A stretch of 64,000 nt of DNA from Ilex aquifolium (Eukaryota > Streptophyta > Magnoliopsida > Aquifoliales > Aquifoliaceae): positions 23,464,811 to 23,528,810 of the forward strand of contig OX637403.1 in NCBI GenBank assembly GCA_951799425.1. The letters run 5' to 3'. The notes under the pieces were generated by a model, which saw only the letters and a list, made by a program, of their open reading frames with translations, was not told the DNA's origin and searched no databases. Made by a program: the position numbers and the translations under genes. This document shows positions 37,501 through 49,100 of this stretch, piece after piece (within the stretch, counting starts at the first letter, position 1; each line of letters begins with the position of its first letter).

Positions 37501-38030
37501 TATTTGATGCCGATGTCAATGTCGTGGGATTGACAAAATGGGAAAACTTCTCAAATTGTCGAAAGAAAAGAGAATTGTCATCCAATTCTTTATTGAAGTC
37601 GTATGTTTGTTTAAATAAGCATGTATGAATAGAAACATGATCTTGGAACATACCAATGAATTCTCTTTTTTTTTTTTTTTGAATGTATGAATTTTTGTGT
37701 TACGTAGAGCCGTTCAAAGTTTGTTCCATTGTTTACCCTAGGTAGTCACCAGTAGAGGTTTGTTTAATTAGATACTTATGGTAATATTTTTCACTCATTT
37801 TATTACAGACGATTGAAGACTTATAGAAAACTGTAAGATGAATTTCTTTTCTCCCATTTTATTATTACTTCTTACCTATATAGATATCAAAGTACTTATA
37901 TTTTAATTTTTTGCATATTTATAGGTCCAATTGCTTTGGAAAAATAGTATAGATGTTGTCATCCATGAAGAACGTAATTTTAATCGCCTCCTTATAGTTG
38001 AGGTAGTGTCATTTCACATCTACTATTAAT
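34520..38030. repeat. Right arm of the large inverted repeat
   Basis: This is the inverted counterpart of the left arm (1-5735 without the solo LTR). It holds the uninterrupted target site of that LTR at about 37566-37570. A 130-codon open frame at 36210-36602 has a counterpart on the opposite strand of the left arm (about 3676-4058) that is broken by frameshift, so it shows no sign of being kept as a protein. Confidence 0.9.
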
Positions 38031-39996
38031 TCTTTTAAAGGAATAGAAAAAGACAACTGCAACAACAGATGCTAGATCTAATGGAAAATAGTAGGCAAGC
38101 TCCTCCGACAATGGACTACCAAATACAACACTTCAACTATGTTAAATTGCTCCTCTGCCATTTGAATTGCTCATTTTTACTTGCTTTTGAATTGCTTATG
38201 CAGTAATGTCACTTTAATATATTTTAGCTTATGCAGTTGTTTGACGTGAGAAGTGTAAATTAGAACTAAAAAGGATGATTTTATCAATAAGTTTTGTGAA
38301 TTTGGTATACCAACTGAGGTGGAATATATTATGTTTATCAAAACTGTTCAATTTCTTTGTGTGCTTTCTGCAATTGGTGACATGAAGTGTTAATGTGCGA
38401 TGTTGAGGAAGAAAATTGGATTTTGGTTATGAGTTTGGGCACACTTTGAGGAATAACATTGTATTTTTTATGTCAACTATCGTAGTTTGGTTATGAAAAC
38501 TGTGTATACAGGTTAAAGAACTAACAAATTAATATTTTTTGCATACCAAATTGATATTTTTGTATTTTACCTTTTATCACCGGTGTTTATATTATTGGGA
38601 TGGTTGTAATTTTTTTTATATTAAGGTTGGATTGGGGTGTGATATTGACTCCAATAATTGAATTTGGGTTGTGATTGTGACATATAGTAATTGCCTATAC
38701 AGGATGATATTTTTTTGAGAAACTGTTTTGAGGAAAAATTTTGTCCAAATATTTTAAAAGAACAAAGAAAATTAAATCAAAATTTATTTAAAAAATAAAA
38801 ATTAATCTAGAGTAGAGCTTAGTAAATCTAATAATTAAGCTTCTATTAAATTATGAATAAACTTAGAGCAGAGAGCATAATTGAACGTAACTAATCTAGA
38901 GCAGAGAGGATAATCGAACGTAACTAATCTAGAGCAGAGAATATAATTGAACATAATTGAACTTTTGTTAAATATTGACGATTTGTTTTTGTTTAGTGTG
39001 CCATTAGGCACGGATATTTCATGGCATACGTTTGCAAATCTCTGTAAGTTGACTTTTTAGTATATATTTATGAGCACTACTATTAGTTTTAATCAGGCAT
39101 GTAGTTCAAGCATATAAAATTTATGAATTTTCACTTTAAATTTATGGTAGGTTAATTATTAAAGTTGGGTTTTCTTCACTGAAATTTGTCTTTCACGATA
39201 CTTTATTGAGCATGTATGTAAGCGCGGGTGTCTTAAGAATGTAGTTTAAGTTTCCAGATTAGTGCGTGTCTATGTTCAATACTTAATTTTTTTCGTGTCC
39301 ACGATCAAGTTTCGATTTTTTTGAATTGTACGGTGCTTTCAGGCACAAGTTATCGCTAGTACTTTATTATTTCAGATTTAGGGTATATTCTTGTTTATTT
39401 TAACATCTCTCTCTCTCTGTGCATGCATCTGTGTGTGTGCATCTGGGTGGGTGGTGTGCAACTCTGTGTGTGTATCTGGTTCGTTTGGGGGGGGGGGTGC
39501 ATCTCCTTGTGTGTGTGTATTTGAACTTTGTGTCTTTGTATTTGACAATATTTGATCTGGTGTATTTAATTCACCATGAATCTGCCCGAATTCTCTGAAT
39601 TTACCCAGAAAAAATTGATAATAGTAATGTTTTATGGGCATTGGTGGTCAATATTGTAATTGGACATATTGGTGGACAGGTTCTTCTTATGTTTTTATGT
39701 TCCGTCTTCTCTAGATTATTGGTGTCTATGAACATCAAATTTTTTTTTATAAGGAATTGAGGAGATGAAATATATCTTGTCATTTTTTAATCATTCAATT
39801 CAACGACAATTTTTATTGGGAGATAAATATGATGATGAAGCTTGGTGTGATGTTGTCCCTATGGATGCATGCCATATTTGACCTTAAGTTTCATCAATGA
39901 AAGTTCTATTGGGTTGCAAAACTAGTTTTCCCTCATGGTTTAATAGGTATTGGAACATTCTTGGTTTATAAGCTGATCTTCAAAAAAATTGTGCAG
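38031..39996. other. Non-coding stretch upstream of ORC1, with short tandem repeats
   Basis: It contains a 33-bp unit repeated about three times at 38870-38965 (AGAGCAGAGAG...AATCGAACGTAACTAATCT type), a GT-rich microsatellite region at 39418-39530, and a G run near 39488. The opening bases 38041-38110 could encode a short Q-rich peptide (RQLQQQMLDLMENSRQAPP) but I cannot assign it. Confidence 0.55.
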
Positions 39997-40068
39997 GCTG
40001 CATTACAACCGAAGAACTTGATACTGTGATGAGGTCGCTTGGCCAGAATCCTACTGAGGCTGAACTCT
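39997..40068 (+). pseudogene. Calmodulin exon fragment
   Basis: The sequence translates as [20 protein letters not shown] followed by AEL. This matches the end of EF-hand 1 and the following helix of plant calmodulin. It begins exactly at a splice acceptor (GTGCAG at 39991-39996) with the split Gly codon expected for the conserved plant calmodulin intron. Homology ends at about 40068, where the next codons no longer follow calmodulin, and ORC1 starts about 125 bases later. No first calmodulin exon is visible upstream. It is a captured or truncated fragment, not a working gene. Confidence 0.82.
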
Positions 40069-40191
40069 TAGAACTCTTAGGACATGCCATTTACAATACT
40101 CCGGCGACCATGCTTGCCTCGGCCTCATCAGCGTCGTCGACACACAAACACTAAGTTGCACATCTGCAATCTCTGCTACACCTCCACCTCA

Positions 40192-43100
40192 ATGGCCGAA
40201 ACCCCAAAGACGAAATCAAAGCAATCTTCACCTCCTCACAAGAACCCCAAGCAACAAAGTCCACACTATTGTTCCCCTACATCTACTCCAACCACTCCAA
40301 TCCCTGCAACCCCTCGCCGCCACTCTCCCCGCCTCATCTCCTCCCTTGTTCCACCACTACCCAGATCTTCCTTCCCAAAATCCCTTCACTTCAATTCCAA
40401 AACCTACCAAAAATCAGTTATTTATAACTCGAAATCCACCCCGAATACCAATGCATCGAAACGAAAATCGGGCATTGATCCAATCGATGGTTCATTGGCA
40501 CCCGTATCATCGGATCATTACGAGGCCAAAAAACGAAAGAAATTTAATGAAAACAAAGTGGGCACTGACAAGACTAGGGTTTTGAAGAGTTTTGGGGGAT
40601 CAAAGAAAAGGGTGTATTATAAGAACGTGGAATATGATGGGGGTGAGTTTTCGGTGGGGGACGATGTGTATGTGAAGAGAAGGGATGATGCAAGCTCGGA
40701 TGAGGAAGACCCAGAAGTGGAGGAGTGTAGGGTTTGTCTCAAGACTGACAAGGCTGTGATGATTGAATGTGATGATTGTTTGGGTGGGTTTCATTTGAAA
40801 TGTTTAAAGCCGCCACTGAAAGAGGTCCCAGAAGGAGATTGGATTTGTGATTATTGTGAGGCAAAAAAATTGAGAAAAAAGGTTGAAGTACCTCAGCTAC
40901 CAGCGGGGAAGAAACGACCAAGGACTGCAAGGGAGAAACTTCTTTCCAGTGATTTATGGGCGGCTCACATTGAGAGGTACAATTTACCTTAAGAAATGGT
41001 ATGAAATTTCTGTAGTTTGTCTTAATGAATCTATTGTTAATGATGAATGATGATAAGTTTTATGATTGTTGTGATGCCTAAAGTATTTGGAAAGAGGTGG
41101 ATGGTGGTTATTTGTTTCGGGGACGTTGGTATATAATTCCTGAAGAAACTGCCGTTGGAAGACAGCCGCATAATTTAAGGAGGGAGCTCTATCGGACCAA
41201 TGATTTTGCTGATATTGAGGTAACATATGCCCTTTCCTGTTGTTTATTCGATAATCTCTTGATTGGGTGTATGCTAATGTACTTTGGGTTCTTTCAGTGA
41301 TTCTTACTGTGCCATATTAAAAATTTTAATATTCAATGGATCAATCTACGTCAAGATATGGTTTTCCTTTGGCAGCGCACAAATGGAAGTGAATGTCAAT
41401 AAATGAATGCACTGATGTTAATAAGACACAGGCAGATTCCTTCAGGGATCGGAAGAATCTTAACAACATAATCAGTCATCTAGATGTTCGATCAAAATGC
41501 TTTTACTGTAGAGCAAATGAAAATTAAGGAAGACCACCTATACATTTCAGCACTCACATGGTCTTAGATCTTTTGATCTTTCAAACTTTTCAATTGAAAT
41601 TGCTGGATGTTTAAGCTGTAGGCATTGTGACTTCTGAACCCTAGCCCCAAAAAATTTGTGGTGGAGAATGGAACTCGTGAAGTGATTTTCCAAGCTTGAA
41701 AAATCATGTTAGAACAACACGTTAGGAAGATGAAGGGCACACTTTAGGAATATAAAGTGCTGTGTGTGATTCTATTCTATTGGGTTGCTCTTACTGAAGA
41801 GAAAAAGTGCATAAAGAAAGCTTATGCAATTAGCGTGCTCATGGCATGCAATCTTTTGGTTTTTCAAAATTTTCAATGAAAATTGCTGGTTATTTTAGTT
41901 GGAGGCACTGATAATTATGAATTATAGCTCCTATAAATTGAGGGAGAATGAGCTACCTAAGTTTGATGATTGGCTGAGCTAAAAAAATCTAGTTAGAACA
42001 CTTCCATTTTTGTTATTTTCTTATCTTACGTATCTCCCTCACAAGTCCTCTTGATTTTGATGCGAGGACCTAATGGTTCAGACAGAGAGAGAAAGAGAGG
42101 GAGAGAGAGGAAGACTTTTGAAGATGCCAAATATCTGTGTGTACATATATTGCCATGCAAGGCTTACTTGCTTTCTTACTCCATGCTTGTACTTTTAAAG
42201 TATAACATAAAATAGGCTTGTACTTTTAAAGTATAACATAAATTTGGCTTGTAATTGAATCGAATTTCCAGTTGGTGCAAATTGAGTTTGGATTATAGAT
42301 GTCTTGCTTTATAGGCTTATTGAGTATCATTTTTAACTTTGCAATCTTCACTTAATTGTCTGTCCTATCCAATTGTTTGTTGGACCAAACACACTCTCAC
42401 AATCCTTTGTTTGCTTATTATTCTGTGACTTCCTACACTGACACTTTGTTTAAGAGCTGTATTGTCTTCCCTCAACTTTTTATGTTAATTCTTTTTTTAT
42501 AGATGGAGTCTCTTATAAGGCATTGTTATGTTATGAATCCCAAAGAATTTGCCAAGGAAAGCAATGGTGATGATGTTTATTTATGTGAATATGAATATGA
42601 CATACATTGGCATACTTTCAAGCGTATTGCAGAGATTGACAATTGTGAAGGGGTAAGCTCTCATAAAATTAAATGCATTTGGGGGAAGGAAGTCATTGAC
42701 ATTTGCTTGTAATCTATATTCTCACTCTCATTTTGTAGGATGATGAAGATTGGATTTCTTGCAAAGATTCTGACTCTGAAACAGAAGACATGGAACATGA
42801 AGAGAAACACAGGAATTTAGTCGCTGGACAATTCCCCACACATCAGTTGGCTGGGGTATGGGATTTTCCTTTATTAGATTATGTGGTTAATAGTCTGGTG
42901 GTTGTTTGAAGAAGAGGTCTAACCATTTTTTAACGCTACAGAACTCGCGAAATGGGCAAATCTTTGGACTTCAGAAAATAGGAACAAAGAAAATCCCGGA
43001 ACATGTGAGATGCCACAAGCAGACTGAACTTGAAAAGGCAAAAGCAGCGCTATTGTTGGCAACTTTACCCAAATTTCTTCCTTGTAGAAATAAGTACGCT

Positions 43101-46100
43101 TGACTTGAAAAGTATAATTCAGGATTTTTTGTGTTCACCGTCTAATAGGGGCATGTTCTGCTATGCAGAGAAATGGAAGAGATAACTGCATTTATAAAAG
43201 GTGCCATATGTGATGATCAATTCCTTGGACGATGTCTGTACATTCATGGAGTTCCTGGTACTGGCAAGGTAGAATCTATCAGTTGTGAAAATATAACCTT
43301 TGGGGTTGGATAAATAGGGTATAGCCGTATAGGTCATTTCTTGATATTTTAGCTGCTTAAATTTTACTTATTTGTTTTTCATTATCTCCGTCAAATTGCA
43401 GACAATGAGTGTACTTGCAGTAATGAGGAGTCTGAGGTCTGAGATTGATGCAGGAAGTATTAACCCTTACTGTGTTGTGGAGATTAATGGTCTGAAATTG
43501 GCATCACCGGAGAACATTTACAGGGTAAGGAGTCACAGTTAATGTGGTCTATGTCATGATTTTTGAAAGCGTGTACTCATTTTCCCATCCATTATCAGGT
43601 TATTTATGAAGCTTTAAGTGGACACAGGGTTAGTTGGAAAAAAGCTCTCCACTTGTTGAATGAGCGTTTCTCAAATAGAAACAAAACTGATAGGGAGGAC
43701 AACCGGCCTTGTATTCTGCTCATTGATGAACTTGATCTTCTTGTAACTCGAAACCAATCGGTAAATAAGGCATTTTACTGAGCAATAGTATCAGTAGTCA
43801 AAATCAATATCAAATTTCCAAAATTAAAGTGTTATTTATCGACAACCCCTTCTTTATCAGGTTCTGTATAACATTCTTGATTGGCCTACTAAGCCACATT
43901 CCAAATTGATTGTAATAGGTAGGAATTTATTCTTGTAACATCTTCTTCCCAGCAGAATAATGACTTGTACGAATTTGAACTTAATTTTTTATGACATTAA
44001 TTTAGGGATTGCAAATACTATGGATCTTCCGGAGAAGTTGCTTCCCCGTATTTCAAGCCGTATGGGCATACACAGGCTGTGCTTTGGTCCCTATAATTAT
44101 CAGCAACTTCAAGAAATCATTTCAAGTCGTCTAAAAGGAATTGATGCATTTGAAAAACAAGCTATTGAATTTGCTTCAAGAAAGGTTGATTCTCATGCTA
44201 TTTCTGATACGCTTGATTTTACTTTTACACTTATCTGCTGAGATAGATAGTTAATGGATTCTCCTTCTCAGTTGGTTTTTGAGTTTTGATCGCCCTCCTT
44301 GCATTTTTAATATCATATCAGGTGGCAGCTATTTCAGGAGATGCACGTCGTCTACTGGAGATATGTAGGCGTGCCGCTGAACTCACAGATTATCATAATA
44401 AGAATTCAAATCCCAATTCTGCTTCTGCAGGTAGAGATACTTTGACTACCTCTGTATTCCACGTTGCAATAAGAAGGATAATGGACAGATCACTCTAGAG
44501 TCAGAAGGTTGGACTTACCTTCGTGACAATTACCAGGTTATATTTGAAGACCCCCCTGACACCATGCAAGACATTATCAACAAGTCAAATATGTATGGTG
44601 CAACAACAGTCTAGATACGTAGAAATGAGCTCTAGGTCACTCGGTGTAACAGCCAGCTAATCTGTATTGGTAGATGCCTTCGATACTTCTACAATACTAT
44701 TGGCATAGCAGAAATGGATCCACCTGGGATAAATCAGTGCAAGACTTTCTAGGATGATTCAGTAGAATGACTTTAATTCATTTCCCAAAATTTCAAAATA
44801 GAGAGATCAAGAATTCACCATTTCATAGATACATGGATTTAATTTATACTACGGGTTCTTTCATTGCGTTTTCCCCGGAATAGGATATCTTATAGAACTC
44901 CTTCGCCCAAAAATGTTTTAAACATGGTTTATCACATTGAGCATGTTATGAGAAAATAGCTTTGTACGCCCATTGAGTGTCAATATTGTTGTTCTCTCCA
45001 GTTTATTCTAACTCCTCTGGTTTGTTAATTGGGGGGCATCATATTATTACCCAAGTATCTAGCTACCGACATAATGAGATTAGAGAACTACCACCTCAAT
45101 ACTGTCTTGGGCTATCGAGGACCTGCTATGCTGATAATTACAGGAGAATCTGCCAATTGGCAACCTAATAGATGATGTTGCTGCCTGAGACAAATATTTA
45201 TGGAAATTAATGGGAGGATAGGTTAAAAAGGAATATGCTTAGCCACCTACAGTGTGCTATATATTTACTTGTAACACTCAATCTGTAGAGATGTAATATT
45301 TTCATAACGTTTGAACAATGATTTTAATTTTAATCTGGAAGTATGCCGTATTCTTGCATGTATGTTTCCTTATTCATCCGTATTTTCACATGGTTTATTC
45401 TTCACTTGCCAGATATGCAATATGTGGTCTGATGAAACATTGGTGTCATCATTAATGCAAAGAATTAGAATTCATTTCAGCAAGAACTGTTTTCTGCTTG
45501 TTCTAGAAGATGTTTATGCTAATCTAATGGTGCTACATTGGCTGCTTTCCAGGAAAAGCTCTTGTTGGCATGGTAGAGGTTGAAATTGCCATACTGGAGA
45601 TGTTCCAGGCTCCTCATATTCAAGTGAGTCAAAAATAAACTGAATGAGATTTCTTGTACACTATTTCCCTCTATTTTTTCCTTCTCAATGAACATTATAT
45701 TCCTTGCCAGCCAAATGTCAATTGTCTTCTGGTGGAACCTATTCGTAAACTAGTCCGTCAAAATAACAACTAGAACAAAAGAATAAAGAGCAAAAAAGCT
45801 ACTTTATGTGGTACATTTTGAATGAGAAATATCGTATTTACGCTATTAAGTGATACTGAAAATGCCCAGGTCAAAAATTCAGAGGCCATGATCAATTTTC
45901 ACTGCATGGTTTTTGTGCTACTTTAAAGCATATAGCACCGATACCTACGTAGGTTTTAGTTGCATTGTTTGAGCACTTCCATTTTTGAGAAAAAGATATA
46001 CGGTTCGGTTATGAGCTTTGATCTTTCTATGATGATTGTTAAGAGTCTTACTTTACATGAATTTCTTAAATACATTTCTTTTTCTTTTCAGGTTATGAGA

Positions 46101-49100
46101 AGTTGCTCCAAACTGAGTAAAATCTTCTTGGCAGCTATGGTGCATGAGCTTTATAAAACAGGAATGGCCGAAACTACATTTGAAAAGGTCAACTTTCTAA
46201 GCTTTCCCCACGACCTCTGCAATCACAAAAGTATGGTGATATTGCGTTGCCGTTACGTGGAGCTCATCACTCCTGAGTAGGACACTTGTTTGAGCCACAT
46301 AACCAATCACTAATGACTAAACATGCAATCAATGTATCACTTGGATTTCTCTTTTTATCAATATTTGTTTCAGGCCACAATGTGTATATAGGGTTGACCC
46401 CAAAATCTTTGCATCAAGTGCATGTTAATTGTGTGCCATAAATGCCAGAGGCATGGTTGGATGCCAGAAGCCCCGCACCTTAAGTCTGCTATGTTCCCTG
46501 ATAGAGACCGGAGAACATGGATTGAAGTCATTTAAGAAAATTGCTCATTATTGTTGAAACACCACTAAGTGGAAATTGGACTATGTTTTTAGTTTACAAA
46601 ATGTTTCTGTCATTAATTTCTTTTGTTCCAAGGCTGCATAAAGCATTCTAGCAGTTTGCAATATATGATATCAAAAGGGCTTTTGAATACTTGTTTGAAT
46701 GTTTGATTAAAAAATAAAGGACTTGCTTGCATATGTATTGAAAGATGCTTATCTAAATGCAGTTGGCAACGACTGTCTCATACCTCTGTGCAAGCAACAG
46801 AGAAGCATTTCCCGGATGGGACACACTTCTGAAAGTTGGGTAAGCCACATTCTCCTGTTTACTTCACACCTTACACTAGCTGAATTATAGTTCATCTTCC
46901 CAGATTTGACGTTGTTGTGAAAGGGTGTTTACAAGGGGTCTAAGTAAGCTAGTGTATGAGCTTGACTTACATATCCAATTGGGCATCTCAAGCTCTATGT
47001 TGGCCCTTTGGTAGCCCTAGCTATTGAAACTGCAAAGAAATTTCCTTTGGTAGCCCCAGCCAGTTTACTTGCAAGGAAAAATTCATTCTTTATCCTATTT
47101 ATGACAGTGGATGACAAGTATGTTCTTGTATTTCATGGCACTTAAAATGAAGCTCTGCTTCCTTTTGTGTGCATCTGTATGTGTTTGTTGATCCTATTTC
47201 CCAGATGGATTCCTGGTTGCAGTATGGCTGTAGAAGGGTAATCAAAATCACAATCAGAAATTAGTTGGTTGCGTATTTTTCACCAATGTGGGTTTTGAAC
47301 AGATTGGGTAATTGCACTTAAATTAGTTATCAGATTGATTACTTTGAAACCCAATCAAGTGATGATGAACGATGTCGTCTCTCATTCCTTGATAATCTCT
47401 CTCGACTCTCATTTTAAATATGAGCTGCAGGACAATCTTGCATTCGTTGTTCTGTTACAAAGTACTTTTTAGCATTTTGGGGGAATAGTTGGTAGTTAGT
47501 TCTTGTATGAATTATCCCGGTGCACGTGTTATTTTATTTGTTGTGTGTTTTTTCAGCAGTGTGTTTGTTTGTGGATTTTGATTCTTTCTTTGTATTAAGA
47601 GGTTTGATCCAACCTAACCCAACCCATTGTGACAAAACTCGTTATAATCCATTTCCTGGGTTTAAATGAATTTGAATTGGATTAACCCGACCGGTTACTG
47701 ACCTTTATATACCCGCCTAACTTGTCTCTTTGCCAATGCTAAGTATGGAATTGAAAATGAGAACAATAGGAGCTTATTTAGCACAAATGGATTGGATCTT
47801 TTCCATTTTCTGAAACAAGAAATCTCGAACTCCTTTTTATTTGGTTTTTTCCTTGGTGGACAGCTGTAAGCTTGGTGAATGCAGAATCATTCTATGTGAG
47901 GCAGGAGCTAGGCATAGGTTGCAGAAGTTGCAACTCAATTTTCCAAGGTATGTGTCCTTTGCTGAGACCCACCACAATAGAGTTATTCCTCTTGGCATGG
48001 CTGTCTAGTTCTCTTCACATAATTATCTTATCATAAAACGTGCTCCCAACGTTTGCATGAACTAGCATCTTGCATTTGAAGGTCTGAGGAAGATCACACA
48101 AGTTCATCCCCATATTGAATCATTGACCTAAATGTATGACTTTTAACGCATTTTTTTACTAGAGAAATTATTTTGATCAACGATGTGATTGCAATTGTGG
48201 TTCGATCAAGGTTGTCAAAAAGTGAATCAAAACGCATATCTTTTTTAAATATGTCCCAAGTGAATACAAATATCATTTCAACTAACATATCAATATAAAA
48301 AGAGGGACAATTGTTTGTCGTTACAACAGATCAAAATATAGCTAGGGTTTGATTTATTTGAAAGAGAAAAATAATAAAATGTAGGTGAAACAAAAAAGAG
48401 TTGCAAAAGAAGAACATGACTGAGAGTTTCGTTTGTTTGAGATAAAACCAAAAAAGAAAAAAGAAATACCATATAGGAAATGTCATTCACTGTTCAAGGT
48501 AAAAAAAAATGGCAAAATACCACTGGCATTGATTAGTGAGTTTTGTCGGTGGGTGACTAGGTAAAGCTGGGAATGTTGTATTTTCTTGAATCAGGTCAAA
48601 GAAATTCTTAAGTGATCTTGTCTTTAGACTAGAAATCACTTAAAAGAATAGGACAAACGGAACAAGGACTCAGTCTCTCAATCCCTAGTCACTCCTTTTG
48701 TTCCTAGAATTTTTTGTGAATGGATAGGTTCCAATTTACTGAGTTTCTAGTGTTTTTTTTTTCATTGGACCTCTTAAGTTATGTCCCTTTCGCATCCTTT
48801 CCTTGAGTCATGTCTCTTCATTTACACATTTTCCTTGAGTCATGTCCCTTCAGACACCCTCTCCTTGAGTCATGTCCCTTGTAGATACCTAAATATCCCT
48901 TCGACAGCTTGCTAGTGCTCTGGACGGACCTAGATTGGCTTGAAAGCGACCAACCAATCCAAGTACATAGCAAATGGCATGCCTTATTAATTTCATCGCA
49001 TACTTCCAATCCAACATACGGAATATTTTTCATTTGCTTTTTACTTCATCATTCCTGGGGCAAGTGGGCTTGTTAAGATGTTGTCTTTCGCTTGTAGGTG

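Noticed and set aside
40084..40191. Upstream in-frame ATG for ORC1
   Set aside because: The extra 36 residues do not resemble the family N-terminus and lie next to the calmodulin fragment. The ATG at 40192 fits better.
39000..40191. E2F site in the ORC1 promoter
   Set aside because: Plant ORC1 genes are known E2F targets, so I looked for TTTSSCGC on both strands; no clear match was found.
44431..44498. Extension of ORC1 exon 11 into the intron
   Set aside because: The open frame continues to a stop, but it does not match ORC1, while splicing at 44430 to 45553 restores the family sequence in frame.
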